DNA of 64,000 nt from Tessaracoccus flavus (GTDB taxonomy: Bacteria; Actinomycetota; Actinomycetes; Propionibacteriales; Propionibacteriaceae): the NCBI RefSeq assembly GCF_001997295.1, contig NZ_CP019605.1:1736001-1800000 (forward strand), read 5' to 3'. Positions 13,556 through 26,799 of this stretch are shown one piece after another. Each line of letters opens with the position of its first letter. Position 1 is the stretch's first letter. Position numbers and translations under genes: made by a program. Below the pieces are notes generated by a model that saw only the letters and a program-made list of their open reading frames with translations, did not search any database and was not told the DNA's origin.

Positions 13556-13977
13556 CTCGCGCAGGGTGTGATCCATTGCGATGGGTTGAACGATGGGCGG
13601 TTCACGCCGGAGGCTCCAGACCCTCAGCTCCTTGAAGGCTGTCTAGCAAGCTTCGCGCACCAGACCGCTCCCTGTCCGTGCTGCAGGCCTTCCTCCGTCG
13701 TCGGGCAGATCAGCGGCGAGTCCATTCCGATGGTGCGCAACCTAGGCTGCGCGAACGGCGCGCAGTCGGTCCACGTCGTCGCCGACCAGCAAGCCAACCG
13801 TTCCACCAGCGCGACAGCCGGCACGTCCAGGGCCGCTACCCAACAGACCAATCACGGCCGCGACCTCGGGACCGGCCGTCAGGCCGAATTGTTGAACTCA
13901 GGCCGAAATGTTGAACTCAGGTTAGGCTCGCGGCCAGTCGGCGCAACCCTTCCTTCTCCTACACACCGCACCAATCC
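13556..13977. other. Unassigned region with a 19-bp tandem repeat
   Basis: No recognisable gene. At 13882-13900 and 13901-13919 a 19-bp unit (GGCCGAATTGTTGAACTCA, with T or A at the eighth base) occurs twice head to tail. The rest looks like decayed mobile DNA between an IS256 remnant and an ISL3 fragment. Confidence 0.5.
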
Positions 13978-14280
13978 GGCTCTTCCCAGATGAGGGTGTA
14001 GCGCACGTCGCGCGGCGGGCCGGCACGGCTGCTGGACATGGTCGAAGGACGCTCCAAGCAGGCGTTCAAGACCTGGCTGGCCGACCGCCCGCAGGAGTGG
14101 CGCGACGGCGTGGAGGTGGTCGCGATGGACGGCTTCACCGGGTTCAAGACCGCCGCCGTCGAGGAACTGCCCGACGTGGTGACCGTGCTAGATCCCTTCC
14201 ACGTCACGCGCCTCGCTGGCGAGGCGCTCGATGAGTGCCGACGGCGAGTTCAGCAGGGCATCTGTGGGCACCGCGGCCGC
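13978..14280 (+). mobile_element. ISL3-family fragment (left end plus internal transposase segment)
   Basis: Positions 13978-14001 (GGCTCTTCCC...AGGGTGTAG) resemble the inverted right end of the larger ISL3 copy at 18031-18054 (about 18 of 24 bases). After a short joint, 14020-14280 is almost identical to 17326-17586 inside the full transposase, with two differences. The intervening transposase 5' half is missing. The captured segment is bounded by a 12-bp direct repeat, CGCGCGGCGGGC, at 14009-14020 and 14278-14289. Confidence 0.75.
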
Positions 14281-14829
14281 GCGGCGGGCGTCTGCCGCGT
14301 GGTCTTCGAGTACGCAGATGGCAGCCTCAAGGTGCTCGAGGGAGACGCGCAGGCCGAGGGCCCCGTCTGGGCCGGTGAGGCTGAGAAGGTCGGCGGGAGC
14401 GACTTCCTCAATCAGGTGCGGGGCCGCTGGCTCGATCAGCGGCTGGCCGTCGGAGGGCCAGATGAAGAGGCGATCATCCACTCGATGGCCTGCCCCGCAC
14501 CCGACCACTACCTCGTGGCCCACCCCCTCGAGGACGTTCTGGCGGGCTGGATCTGCGACGCCTCCTCCGCCGAGGTCTGGCAGTCGGTGCTGGAGCCGAG
14601 CCTCGCCCAGCAGATCGCGGGCGAGATCCGCGACAATTCCACCCCCGTCGACGGCAACCTGCCCATCACCGATGTCTCGGTGTCGCTGATGGTGCCCTGG
14701 GGCGAGGCCACCCCCCTTCGCATGCTGACCAACGAGCCCGGCTTCCTCTGGGTCTCCGAGCAGGGGGCCATGCAGTATCAGCCCTCTGCCGACGTGGAGC
14801 GGGAGATCGCCAGCCTCCTGAACGCCTGA
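14038..14829 (+). pseudogene. Chimeric ORF: ISL3 transposase segment fused to a decapitated gene
   Basis: The 263-residue frame starts inside the ISL3 fragment. Residues 1-81 (MVEGRSKQAFKTWLADRPQE to CGHRGR) equal an internal part of the ISL3 transposase. From residue 82 (AAGVCRVVFEYADGSLKVLE) onward the protein is unrelated to transposases: acidic and soluble, ending VEREIASLLNA, with normal chromosomal codon use. The true 5' end of this second gene has been lost. I do not recognise the C-terminal part. It is followed by a strong hairpin terminator, which suggests that the 3' end is native. Whether a fusion protein is made is unknown. Confidence 0.7.
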
Positions 14830-14859
14830 CGACGACGCTGACGCCGGCTCCCCGATCCG

Positions 14860-14895
14860 CCGGCCGGCCCCACCTCCCTGGGGCCGGCCGGTTTG
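14860..14895 (+). terminator. Rho-independent terminator after chimeric ORF
   Basis: A perfect 12-bp stem, CCGGCCGGCCCC / GGGGCCGGCCGG with an 8-nt loop, is followed by a short T run. It ends the transcript of the gene remnant before the sigma factor gene. Confidence 0.8.
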
Positions 14896-15074
14896 TGCAT
14901 CCCGCGCCCCAGCTAGTGGCCGACGGTTAGGGCTCATCGTGAGCAATCAGCCCCAGCGACGGTGTGTCGGCGGGCGGCGCGGCGACGCCGAACCTCGGCC
15001 ATGGAAGATTGGTGCCAGATCGTGTCAACCAGACCGGCAGCCCGAGGCGTGTTAGAAGGCACAAGGAGGTGTCC

Positions 15075-15587
15075 ATGACTGAGCACCAGGTCGACGAGGC
15101 CATCGGATTCGAGCGATTCGTCGCTCGCCGTGGCCGCGATCTCTGGCGCGCAGCCTGGCTGCTGACCAACGACTCGCAACACGCGGAGGATCTGGTGCAG
15201 ACCGCACTGGCCAAGACGTGGGGTCGTTACGACGCGATCGGCAACGATGCGCAGTTTGAGGCCTACGTCCGCACGACCATCTACCGCACGTTCGTGTCGT
15301 GGTGGCGCAAGATGAGCTGGCGCAACGAGCGCCCGAGCGAAACCTTGGCGGATTCGGCCTCAGCTGAGGGCTCGGCCCATCTCAGGATGGATCTCATGCG
15401 TGCCCTCGACGAGCTGCCCAGAATGCAGCGCGCGGTGCTGGTCCTGCAGTACTTCGAGGACCTGTCGATCGACGAGATCGCCAAGCAACTCGGCGTCAGC
15501 AGCGGGACGGTCAAGACACACTCCAGTCGGGGACGCGCAGCCTTGCGCGATTCCGCCCATCTCATCGAAGCTGGAGTTCTGACATGA
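15075..15587 (+). CDS. ECF sigma factor, SigE-family
   Basis: 170-residue group IV sigma factor. Region 2 is FERFVARRGRDLWRAAWLLT with QHAEDLVQTALAKTW; region 4 is LDELPRMQRAVLVLQYFEDL with SIDEIAKQLGVSSGTVKTHS. The start at 15075 has a strong RBS, AAGGAGG, at 15063-15069; the upstream 37 codons of the open frame are not needed. It overlaps the next gene by ATGA, so the two are co-translated. No membrane segment is present. The target promoters are unknown. Confidence 0.9.
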   Translation: MTEHQVDEAIGFERFVARRGRDLWRAAWLLTNDSQHAEDLVQTALAKTWGRYDAIGNDAQFEAYVRTTIYRTFVSWWRKMSWRNERPSETLADSASAEGSAHLRMDLMRALDELPRMQRAVLVLQYFEDLSIDEIAKQLGVSSGTVKTHSSRGRAALRDSAHLIEAGVLT

Positions 15588-16744
15588 ATGACAAGCTCTC
15601 CGACGCCTTCAAGAGCGTCATCCCCGAGCCGCCGCCGACGACGGGATGGGTCGCCGGCGCCCGCCGCAAGCGGCGCAACACCCGCCTCGCGATCAGCGGA
15701 GTGGCGGCCGCCGCCGTCGTAGCCCTGGCGATCCCGGTGGCCCTCAACCTGCCATCCGTCCGCGAGCCGCTCGTGGCCTCCCCGGCGCCCACGCCGAGCG
15801 CCACGGCCTCGAGCGAACCCACCCAGACGCCGAGCGTCGCGCCCACCCAGACCTCCTCTCCCGAGCCGACGATCGCGCTGACGGACATCCCGAGTCCTGA
15901 CCCCGTCGAGAGTCCTGGCGCGCCCAGTGAGCCAGGCCCTACGTTGGAGCCGGCTGGTTCCGATGTGCCCGGATCATGGGCCTGCTACAACGAGGACGGC
16001 CGCGCTCCGCTGCTCAACGCGAACACGGGGGAGGACCTTCCCACAGGCGTGGGACGAGCGTTCCTCTGCGGCGACGGACACGAGGGGTTCGGGGTCGTCG
16101 GGCCCCTCGACCCGCTGGTGATCGAGCCTGACCGGATCATCGAACTCTTTGAGGCGCAGCCCGAGTACGTGGAGGTCCCGGACTGCGGCTATGAGGCGTC
16201 GGACCCCTACCGGATCGTCTTGGAGTACCTGAATGGCGACAAGTGGATCATCAGTGGTTACGGCGAGGAGTGTCAGCCCCTCACTGACGGCACCACCCAG
16301 AAGGCCGGGGAGGGCTTCCGTGACAAGGTCGTAGCCCTCTGGCAGGAGCAACGCGCAGCGGTCAGCCCCCCGGCTCCGCCAGCCGCAACCGACGCCCTCA
16401 ACTGTGCGCCGGCTCAGTACCCGATGATTCCGATGACCCTCGGCGACGCAACTGCGGGGATCTTCTGCTCCCAGCTCGATCAGGAGGATCCCGTCGAGAA
16501 GGTCGTGCTCGCACCGGAGCTCGTGGACCGTCTGGTCCAGGCCGCGACCAGCGAGGCGGTGGCCGGGTACCCGGAAGCGGCCCCGGGCGAGGCGTCGGGC
16601 ACGCTGATCCTGACCAACGGGTGGGGAGACATCTTCCCCGTGATGCGCCACGGAGACCAGTACGCCTATGTGGGTGACTCAGAGATGATGGTCTGGACGC
16701 CGCAGGACGAGTTGGCACAGGCGCTTGACAACGCCTTTGGCTGA
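15584..16744 (+). CDS. Single-pass membrane protein, probable partner (anti-sigma) of the ECF sigma factor
   Basis: 386 residues. A short basic cytoplasmic N-terminus (MNDKLSDAFKSVIPE to RRKRRNTR) is followed by one transmembrane helix (about 37-55, ISGVAAAAVVALAIPVAL). A Pro/Thr/Ser-rich stalk spans about 65-125, and a large extracytoplasmic domain contains several Cys residues (WACYNEDG, LCGDGH, VPDCGYE, YGEECQPL, LNCAPA, FCSQLD). Translational coupling to the sigma gene suggests an anti-sigma or sensor role. However, there is no HxxxCxxC zinc anti-sigma motif, so this is inference. The stop lies directly beside the truncated ISL3 copy. Confidence 0.7.
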   Translation: MNDKLSDAFKSVIPEPPPTTGWVAGARRKRRNTRLAISGVAAAAVVALAIPVALNLPSVREPLVASPAPTPSATASSEPTQTPSVAPTQTSSPEPTIALTDIPSPDPVESPGAPSEPGPTLEPAGSDVPGSWACYNEDGRAPLLNANTGEDLPTGVGRAFLCGDGHEGFGVVGPLDPLVIEPDRIIELFEAQPEYVEVPDCGYEASDPYRIVLEYLNGDKWIISGYGEECQPLTDGTTQKAGEGFRDKVVALWQEQRAAVSPPAPPAATDALNCAPAQYPMIPMTLGDATAGIFCSQLDQEDPVEKVVLAPELVDRLVQAATSEAVAGYPEAAPGEASGTLILTNGWGDIFPVMRHGDQYAYVGDSEMMVWTPQDELAQALDNAFG

Positions 16745-18054
16745 GAGCCCGTCGCGGCGGAGGCCCCGATTTGACTGCCTTCTGCCGCCTCGACGAACTC
16801 GGCTTCGTTGTCACCGGGCAGCGACTCGAGCCGGATCGTGCCGTATTGGCCTGCCAGGTGGTCGGGCCCGACCAGTGGTGCTGGCGCTGCGGCTGCGAAG
16901 GGAGACCACGTGACACCGTGGTCCGACGGCTTGCCCACGAACCACTGGGCTGGCGGCCCACGACGCTGGAGGTCGTCGTGCGCCGTTACCGCTGCAGCGG
17001 CTGCGGGTATGTGTGGCGCCAGGACACCACCGCCGCGGCCGAGCCCCGGGCCAAGTTGTCTCGGCGCGCTCTGCGGTGGGCGCTGGAAGGGATCGTGGTC
17101 CAGCACCTGACCGTGGCTCGGGTCGCCGAGGGGCTCGGGGTGGCCTGGGACACCGCCAACGACGCCGTTCTGGCCGAGGGCAGGCGGGTGCTGATCGACG
17201 AGGAGCACCGCTTCGAGGGGGTGAAGGTCGTCGGGGTCGATGAGCACGTGTGGAGGCGCACCCGTCGCGGCGACAGGTACGTCACCGTGATCATCGACCT
17301 TACCCCAGTGCGAGTTGGCACCGGCCCGGCACGGCTGCTGGACATGGTCGAAGGACGCTCCAAGCAGGCGTTCAAGACCTGGCTGGCCGACCGCCCGCAG
17401 GAGTGGCGCGACGGCGTGGAGGTGGTCGCGATGGACGGCTTCACCGGGTTCAAGACCGCCGCCGTCGAGGAACTGCCCGACGTGGTGACCGTGCTAGATC
17501 CCTTCCACGTCACGCGCCTCGCTGACGAGGCGCTCGATGAGTGCCGACGGCGAGTTCAGCAGGCCATCTGTGGGCACCGCGGCCGCAAGGGCGACCCGCT
17601 CTATGCCGCCCGCCGGACCCTGTCCACCGGCGCCGACCTGCTCAACGACAAGCAGAAGGACCGACTGGACACCCTGTTCGCCGACGACGCCCACGTCGAG
17701 GTCGAGGTCACCTGGAGCGTCTACCAGCGCATGATCGCCGCCTACCGCCACGAGAACCGGCGCCACGGCCGCGAGCTGATGGCCCGGCTCATCGACTCGA
17801 TCAGCACCGGCGTCCCCAAGGCCCTGGTCGAGATCACCAAGCTCGGCAGGACGCTGAAGAAGCGCGCCGCCGACGTCCTGGCCTACTTCGACCGGCCCAG
17901 CACCTCCAACGGGCCCACCGAGGCGATCAACGGCAGGCTCGAGCACCTGCGCGGCTCGGCGCTGGGGTTCCGCAACCTGACCAACTACATCGCCAGATCC
18001 CTGCTCGAGACCGGCGGGTTCAGACCCCGACTACACCCTGGATTCGGATGAGCC
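16745..18054 (+). mobile_element. ISL3-family insertion sequence, left end missing
   Basis: The right terminal repeat is visible at 18031-18054 (CTACACCCTG...GATGAGCC) and overlaps the end of the transposase. The expected left repeat (GGCTCTTCCC...) is absent between the stop at 16744 and the transposase start; a good copy of that repeat instead lies at 13978. The element therefore appears truncated at its left boundary, next to the anti-sigma-like gene. Confidence 0.75.
16771..18051 (+). CDS. ISL3-family transposase
   Basis: 426 residues. An N-terminal zinc-finger region (WCWRCGCEG ... RRYRCSGCGYVWRQD) is followed by the HTH region (VARVAEGLGVAWDTANDAVL) and the DDE domain: GVDEHVWRRTRRGDRYVTVI, VVAMDGFTGFK, and the C-terminal STSNGPTEAINGRLEHLRG. 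The frame opens with TTG at 16771 (TAFCRLDELG); family members normally have a few more residues and a left terminal repeat upstream, so the extreme N-terminus may be lost. The catalytic core looks intact, but mobility is doubtful without the left end. Confidence 0.88.
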   Translation: MTAFCRLDELGFVVTGQRLEPDRAVLACQVVGPDQWCWRCGCEGRPRDTVVRRLAHEPLGWRPTTLEVVVRRYRCSGCGYVWRQDTTAAAEPRAKLSRRALRWALEGIVVQHLTVARVAEGLGVAWDTANDAVLAEGRRVLIDEEHRFEGVKVVGVDEHVWRRTRRGDRYVTVIIDLTPVRVGTGPARLLDMVEGRSKQAFKTWLADRPQEWRDGVEVVAMDGFTGFKTAAVEELPDVVTVLDPFHVTRLADEALDECRRRVQQAICGHRGRKGDPLYAARRTLSTGADLLNDKQKDRLDTLFADDAHVEVEVTWSVYQRMIAAYRHENRRHGRELMARLIDSISTGVPKALVEITKLGRTLKKRAADVLAYFDRPSTSNGPTEAINGRLEHLRGSALGFRNLTNYIARSLLETGGFRPRLHPGFG

Positions 18055-18136
18055 ACCAATCCCACCGCCCCCAGCGACCGCGGTAGGTCCCGTCCATGAG
18101 ATCGCTGGAAGGCCGGCCGAAGCAGCGCAAAAATAC

Positions 18137-18165
18137 AAAAACCCCCCGACCGTGGTCGGGGGTTT
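18137..18165 (-). terminator. rRNA operon 2 terminator
   Basis: Same hairpin as at 6316, with one G fewer in the 3' arm, flanked by A-rich and T-rich runs. It marks the left border of the repeated rRNA segment. Confidence 0.88.
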
Positions 18166-18178
18166 TGTTTGTAAGTCC

Positions 18179-18294
18179 GGCGGCGTCCTAGTCTCCCACA
18201 AGGTCCCCCTTGCAGTACCATCGGCGCTGAGAGGCTTAACTTCCGGGTTCGGGATGGGACCGGGTGTTTCCCTCTCGCTATGGCCACCGAAACA
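18179..18294 (-). rRNA. rrf: 5S ribosomal RNA, operon 2
   Basis: Identical over its length to the 5S gene at 6360-6475. Confidence 0.95.
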
Positions 18295-18389
18295 CTATGG
18301 AGAGTGATCGGGCTCAGCTCGATTTGTGTTGAGTTGTGCTCCCGACCGTATCTCGGGAACCTCACAGTGGACGCGTAGCATCTTTGTAG

Positions 18390-23325
<4,936 letters not shown>

Positions 23326-23544
23326 TATCGGTACAGGAAAACCTGTTTAACCGTCAACTGTGTTTGACACTGACAGGATCCAATTGCTGGATCTATCAAT
23401 TAATCAAAGGAATCCGTACCTGACCTAAACCAGGTGACGGGTTCGCACGCCTGCAGGACAAAAGCCCCACAAACAGTGCATTGTTTTTAGCATCAAACGA
23501 GGGACAAACCCCCACTCAATGCTGAAATTTGGCATTGACTTTAA

Positions 23545-23565
23545 GCACGCTGTTGAGTTCTCAAG
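23545..23565 (-). promoter_or_regulatory. rRNA leader motif, operon 2
   Basis: Same CTTGAGAACTCAACAGCGTG element as at 11726-11746, in the same position relative to the 16S gene. Confidence 0.65.
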
Positions 23566-23620
23566 TTTCGGGTGCGTCCCGCGCCTCATCTTCACGAATC
23601 GGCTTGGGGCAACTCGACCA

Positions 23621-23854
23621 ACCTTACTTTCAAACAATCCCCGATGTCAAATCGACGACCATCCAAAACTTCAGTTATCCGCCGCTACAGCGACCATCCC
23701 AACCTTACTCCCAGCACCCAACCCAGTCAAATCGCTCTGACAAACGGATCGAACCACCAAAAACAGCCCAACCCCCAACTGACTAGGGGCTAAAGCACAA
23801 GACAGACGCTCACGCGGCTCGTCCTACGATACTCCCACCCACACACACCGTCAA
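23621..23854 (-). promoter_or_regulatory. Three tandem rRNA promoters, operon 2
   Basis: Same three promoters as operon 1. Proximal: TTGACA (23645-23650) / TAAGGT (23621-23626). Middle: TTGACT / TAAGGT (23702-23730). Distal: TTGACG (23849-23854) / TATCGT (23826-23831). Sequence upstream of the distal -35 differs completely from operon 1, so any upstream activating region differs between the operons. Confidence 0.75.
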
Positions 23855-23857
23855 ATC

Positions 23858-24190
23858 TGTGCAAGTGCTTGGCTGGTCGCTATGTAGTTTGGTCGGACCC
23901 ACCGAAGTGGGCATTTTCACCCCCCTATCCCCGTCTCCAGGCCCAGAGGCCTGGCTGAGGTCGCACTCTCGCCACAGGCCTTGAACCGGTTCCGTCTGAA
24001 CGCAAGTTCGCCCGTGTCGTGGGTGGTGGGTGGTGGCTTCGGGTCCGTCCTGATTCGTCCGGTGCACCGTCGAAGCTTGAGGAACAATACACATCCCCGT
24101 GGAGGCACGCAAATCGGGGCGTATCCACCTCCCGACCCGGGCCCCGAACGCGGTTAGGCTGGGGGCTGAGCCCTGTGAGGGAGGTGCACG
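23858..24190. other. Intergenic region between rRNA operon 2 and the capA-like gene
   Basis: About 330 bp between divergent transcripts. No convincing gene on either strand. GTGAGGGAGG at 24175-24184 is the likely RBS of the gene at 24191. Confidence 0.6.
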
Positions 24191-25384
24191 ATGAGCGTGA
24201 TGCGTCGCGTGGTGGCGGCCTGCAGCGTTCTTGTGGCTGGATGCGCACCGGTCACGACTTCGCATCCATCGGCCCCAGGGCCTCGCCCGTCGATACAGTC
24301 CACTTCCCCCAGCTCGTCAACTCAGGAGCCGGCCCCCTCCCCCACTCCCGCACCGCGGAGCGCCACCGTCAACGTCAGCGGTGACCTGCTCTGGCACAAC
24401 ACGTTGTGGACCAGCGCGGCCATCGATGCCCGGACCACCGGGACCGGGTCGCAGTTCGACTTCCTACCCCAACTGGAGGCGCTGCGTCCCCACGTTGAGG
24501 CTGCAGACCTCGCGGTGTGCCATTCCGAGGTCCCGTTCGCGCAGGAGGAGGGCCCGTTCCAGAACTATCCCTTGTTCGCCGCCCCGCCCCACGCCGCGAC
24601 CGCCATCAGCGAAGTGGGCTGGGACCTCTGCACCACAGCGTCCAACCACTCGCTGGATCAGGGGTGGGATGGGCTCGTCCACACCATCGACGTGCACGAG
24701 AGCGCCGGCATCCTGACCGCTGGGACATACCGGACAGAGGCGGAGGCCACCGAGCCGATCATCTTCACCACGGGAAGTGGGGTGAAGATCGCGATCGTGA
24801 GCCAGACGTACGGCCTCAACGGAATAGCAGAGCCAGAGGGGAAGGGCTGGTCCGTGGATCTGATGGATTCCTCCAAGGCCATCGCCGATGCGGAGCGCGC
24901 CCGCGAGGGCGGGGCGGACATCGTCGGAGTCCACATGCACGCGGGCGACGAGTACTCCAGCGAGGTCAACCAGCAGCAGCGCACATTCGCTGAGGAGGTG
25001 ACCCGGTCCCCGGCCGTCGATTTTGTGTTCGGCCAGCACGCCCACGTGCCGCAGCCGATCGACCGCGTCAATGACAAATGGGTCGTGTACGGGACGGGGA
25101 ACCTCATCGCCGCCAGCGGTCCCGCCAAGCCACGCACGTACGACGGCTACCTGGCCGAGATCGTGTTCACCGAGCAAACCGATGGGTCATTCGCCTCAGG
25201 TTCGGCCGAGTTCATCCCCACCTTCATCACCCCGTTGAAGTCGGGCAAGCCGGCGCGGGTCCTGGTCATCGCTGATGCCTTGCGCGACGGCTCCGCGCCG
25301 GCCGATCAACTCGCCGCGTCGGCCGCGCGGACACGTGCAACCGTGTTGTCGCTGGGCCCCGCAGGACTCACCGAACGGGAGTAG
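24191..25384 (+). CDS. CapA-family lipoprotein (metallophosphatase-like)
   Basis: 397 residues. An N-terminal lipoprotein signal (MSVMRRVVAACSVLVAGC, lipobox LVAGC) precedes a Ser/Pro/Thr linker and then the CapA/PgsA domain: VNVSGDLLWHNTLW, LAVCHSEVPFA, TTASNHSLDQG, GVHMHAGDEYSS, FVFGQHAHVPQP and VYGTGNLIA. These Asp/His/Asn motifs are those of the calcineurin-like CapA fold named for poly-gamma-glutamate capsule synthesis. No capB or capC partners are nearby, so capsule synthesis is unlikely; many actinobacterial members stand alone. It should be anchored on the outer face of the membrane. It converges with tyrS across a gap of only 6 bp. Confidence 0.88.
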   Translation: MSVMRRVVAACSVLVAGCAPVTTSHPSAPGPRPSIQSTSPSSSTQEPAPSPTPAPRSATVNVSGDLLWHNTLWTSAAIDARTTGTGSQFDFLPQLEALRPHVEAADLAVCHSEVPFAQEEGPFQNYPLFAAPPHAATAISEVGWDLCTTASNHSLDQGWDGLVHTIDVHESAGILTAGTYRTEAEATEPIIFTTGSGVKIAIVSQTYGLNGIAEPEGKGWSVDLMDSSKAIADAERAREGGADIVGVHMHAGDEYSSEVNQQQRTFAEEVTRSPAVDFVFGQHAHVPQPIDRVNDKWVVYGTGNLIAASGPAKPRTYDGYLAEIVFTEQTDGSFASGSAEFIPTFITPLKSGKPARVLVIADALRDGSAPADQLAASAARTRATVLSLGPAGLTERE

Positions 25385-25390
25385 GGGCGA

Positions 25391-26641
25391 TCAGAGGTAG
25401 ACGCCGCCCACCGTCTTGCGTCCCCGTCGCAGCACGGCGAACCGGCCGTGCAGGAGCAGTTCCGGGTTGAGCTGCAACTCTGGATCGGTGACCTTGTCAT
25501 TGTTGAGGTACGCGCCGCCCTCGCTGATCGCCCGGCGTGCGGCGCCCTTGGATTCCACGAGCCCGGCCTCGACCATCGCCTCGACGACCCCCAGGCCCGG
25601 CTCCACCTTGCGTCCTCCTACCTCGCGGAGCACCCGTTCCAGGGTAGGGGCATCAAGTTCCCCGAGTTCCCCCCGCCCGAACAATGCGGCAGCCGCAGCG
25701 ACGGCACCCCTACGCTCGTCGACGCCGTGCACGATGTCGGTCACGTCATCGGCCAGCGCACGTTGAGCCTCTCTGCGGAAGGGCGCCTCGATCGTGGCCT
25801 TCTCAAGCTCTTCGATCTCCTCCCGGGTGCGGAACGAGAACACCTTCAGGTAGTCGATCACCTTCGCGTCCTCGGCGTTCAGGAAGAACTGGTGGAACGC
25901 ATAGGGACTGGTGAGGTCAGGGTCGAGCCATACTGTGCCGGACTCGGTCTTGCCGAACTTGGTGCCGTCCGCCTTCGTGAGGAGCGGTGTGGCCATGGCG
26001 TGTGCCTTGCCCTGGTCCGAGCGTCGGATGAGCTCCACTCCGGCGGTGATGTTGCCCCACTGGTCGGAACCACCGGTCTGCATCGTCACTCCGTGGCGCC
26101 GGTACAGCTCCCGGAAGTCCATCGACTGCAGCAGTACGTAGGAGAACTCCGTGTAGGAGATGCCTGCCTCCAGGCGCCGCGCGACCACGTCGCGGGCCAA
26201 CATGCGGTTGACCGGGAAGTGTTTTCCGACGTCGCGCAGGAAGTCCAGCACCGACATCGTGCTCGTCCAGTCGTAGTTGTTCACCATCGTCGCCGCGTTC
26301 GCGCCCTCGAAGCTCACGTAGCGCCCCACCTGCGCACGGATGCGCTCCACCCATTCGGCAACCACGTCAGCGGAGTTCATCACCCGCTCCCCGGACTCCT
26401 TCGGGTCGCCGATCAGCCCCGTGGCTCCACCCACCAGCATGAACGGCTGATGTCCTGCCTCCTGCAGTCGCCTCGCCAGAAGAGCCTGGACCAGGTTGCC
26501 CGTGTGCACGCTCCTCGCCGTCGGATCGAAACCGATATAGAACTTGACGGATCCGGCGTCCAGGTGCGCGGCCAGCGCATCCGGGTCGGTCGAATGGGCG
26601 ATCAGCCCGCGCCAACGGAGGTCGTCAAGAAGTGCATTCAC
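25391..26641 (-). CDS. tyrS: Tyrosine--tRNA ligase
   Basis: 416-residue class I synthetase. The nucleotide-binding motif is in the HxGN form usual for this branch (DPTARSVHTGNLVQ), with TGLIGDPK, the tyrosine pocket QTGGSDQWGN and KFGKTESG as the KMSKS equivalent. A C-terminal S4 domain begins near GLVESKGAARRAISEGG. The GTG at 26641 (V-NALLDDLRWRG) was chosen because the family starts here; the frame extends 39 codons upstream but overlaps the previous gene end and a long inverted repeat. It is last in a minus-strand run argC to tyrS. Confidence 0.95.
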   Translation of the reverse strand: MNALLDDLRWRGLIAHSTDPDALAAHLDAGSVKFYIGFDPTARSVHTGNLVQALLARRLQEAGHQPFMLVGGATGLIGDPKESGERVMNSADVVAEWVERIRAQVGRYVSFEGANAATMVNNYDWTSTMSVLDFLRDVGKHFPVNRMLARDVVARRLEAGISYTEFSYVLLQSMDFRELYRRHGVTMQTGGSDQWGNITAGVELIRRSDQGKAHAMATPLLTKADGTKFGKTESGTVWLDPDLTSPYAFHQFFLNAEDAKVIDYLKVFSFRTREEIEELEKATIEAPFRREAQRALADDVTDIVHGVDERRGAVAAAAALFGRGELGELDAPTLERVLREVGGRKVEPGLGVVEAMVEAGLVESKGAARRAISEGGAYLNNDKVTDPELQLNPELLLHGRFAVLRRGRKTVGGVYL

Positions 26642-26653
26642 GCCGGTTAGCCT

Positions 26654-26799
26654 AGCCTGGATCCACCGATTCCCCGCTGCTACGCAACCCCATGCAGGCA
26701 CACCGGCCTCGCCGATCACGCTCCAGGTACGCCCGGTAGCTCTTCCCGGTGCACCCACCGGGTGCCGCTCGCTGCGCGACCAATCGGTGGATCCAGGCT
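26654..26799 (-). repeat. 18-bp inverted repeat upstream of tyrS
   Basis: AGCCTGGATCCACCGATT at 26654-26671 is the exact reverse complement of 26782-26799. One arm lies inside the 3' end of accDA; the other lies 12 nt upstream of the tyrS GTG. No T-box motif (TGGNACCGCG) was found between them. Confidence 0.7.

Noticed and set aside
14188..14946. 252-residue minus-strand frame
   Set aside because: Mirror frame of the chimeric ORF; the plus-strand frame contains recognisable transposase sequence and ends at a proper terminator.
24191..25384. Capsule (poly-gamma-glutamate) synthesis locus
   Set aside because: Only the CapA-type domain is present; no capB, capC or polymerase genes nearby.
25385..25390. 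Terminator between capA-like gene and tyrS
   Set aside because: The convergent stops are 6 bp apart and no hairpin was found.
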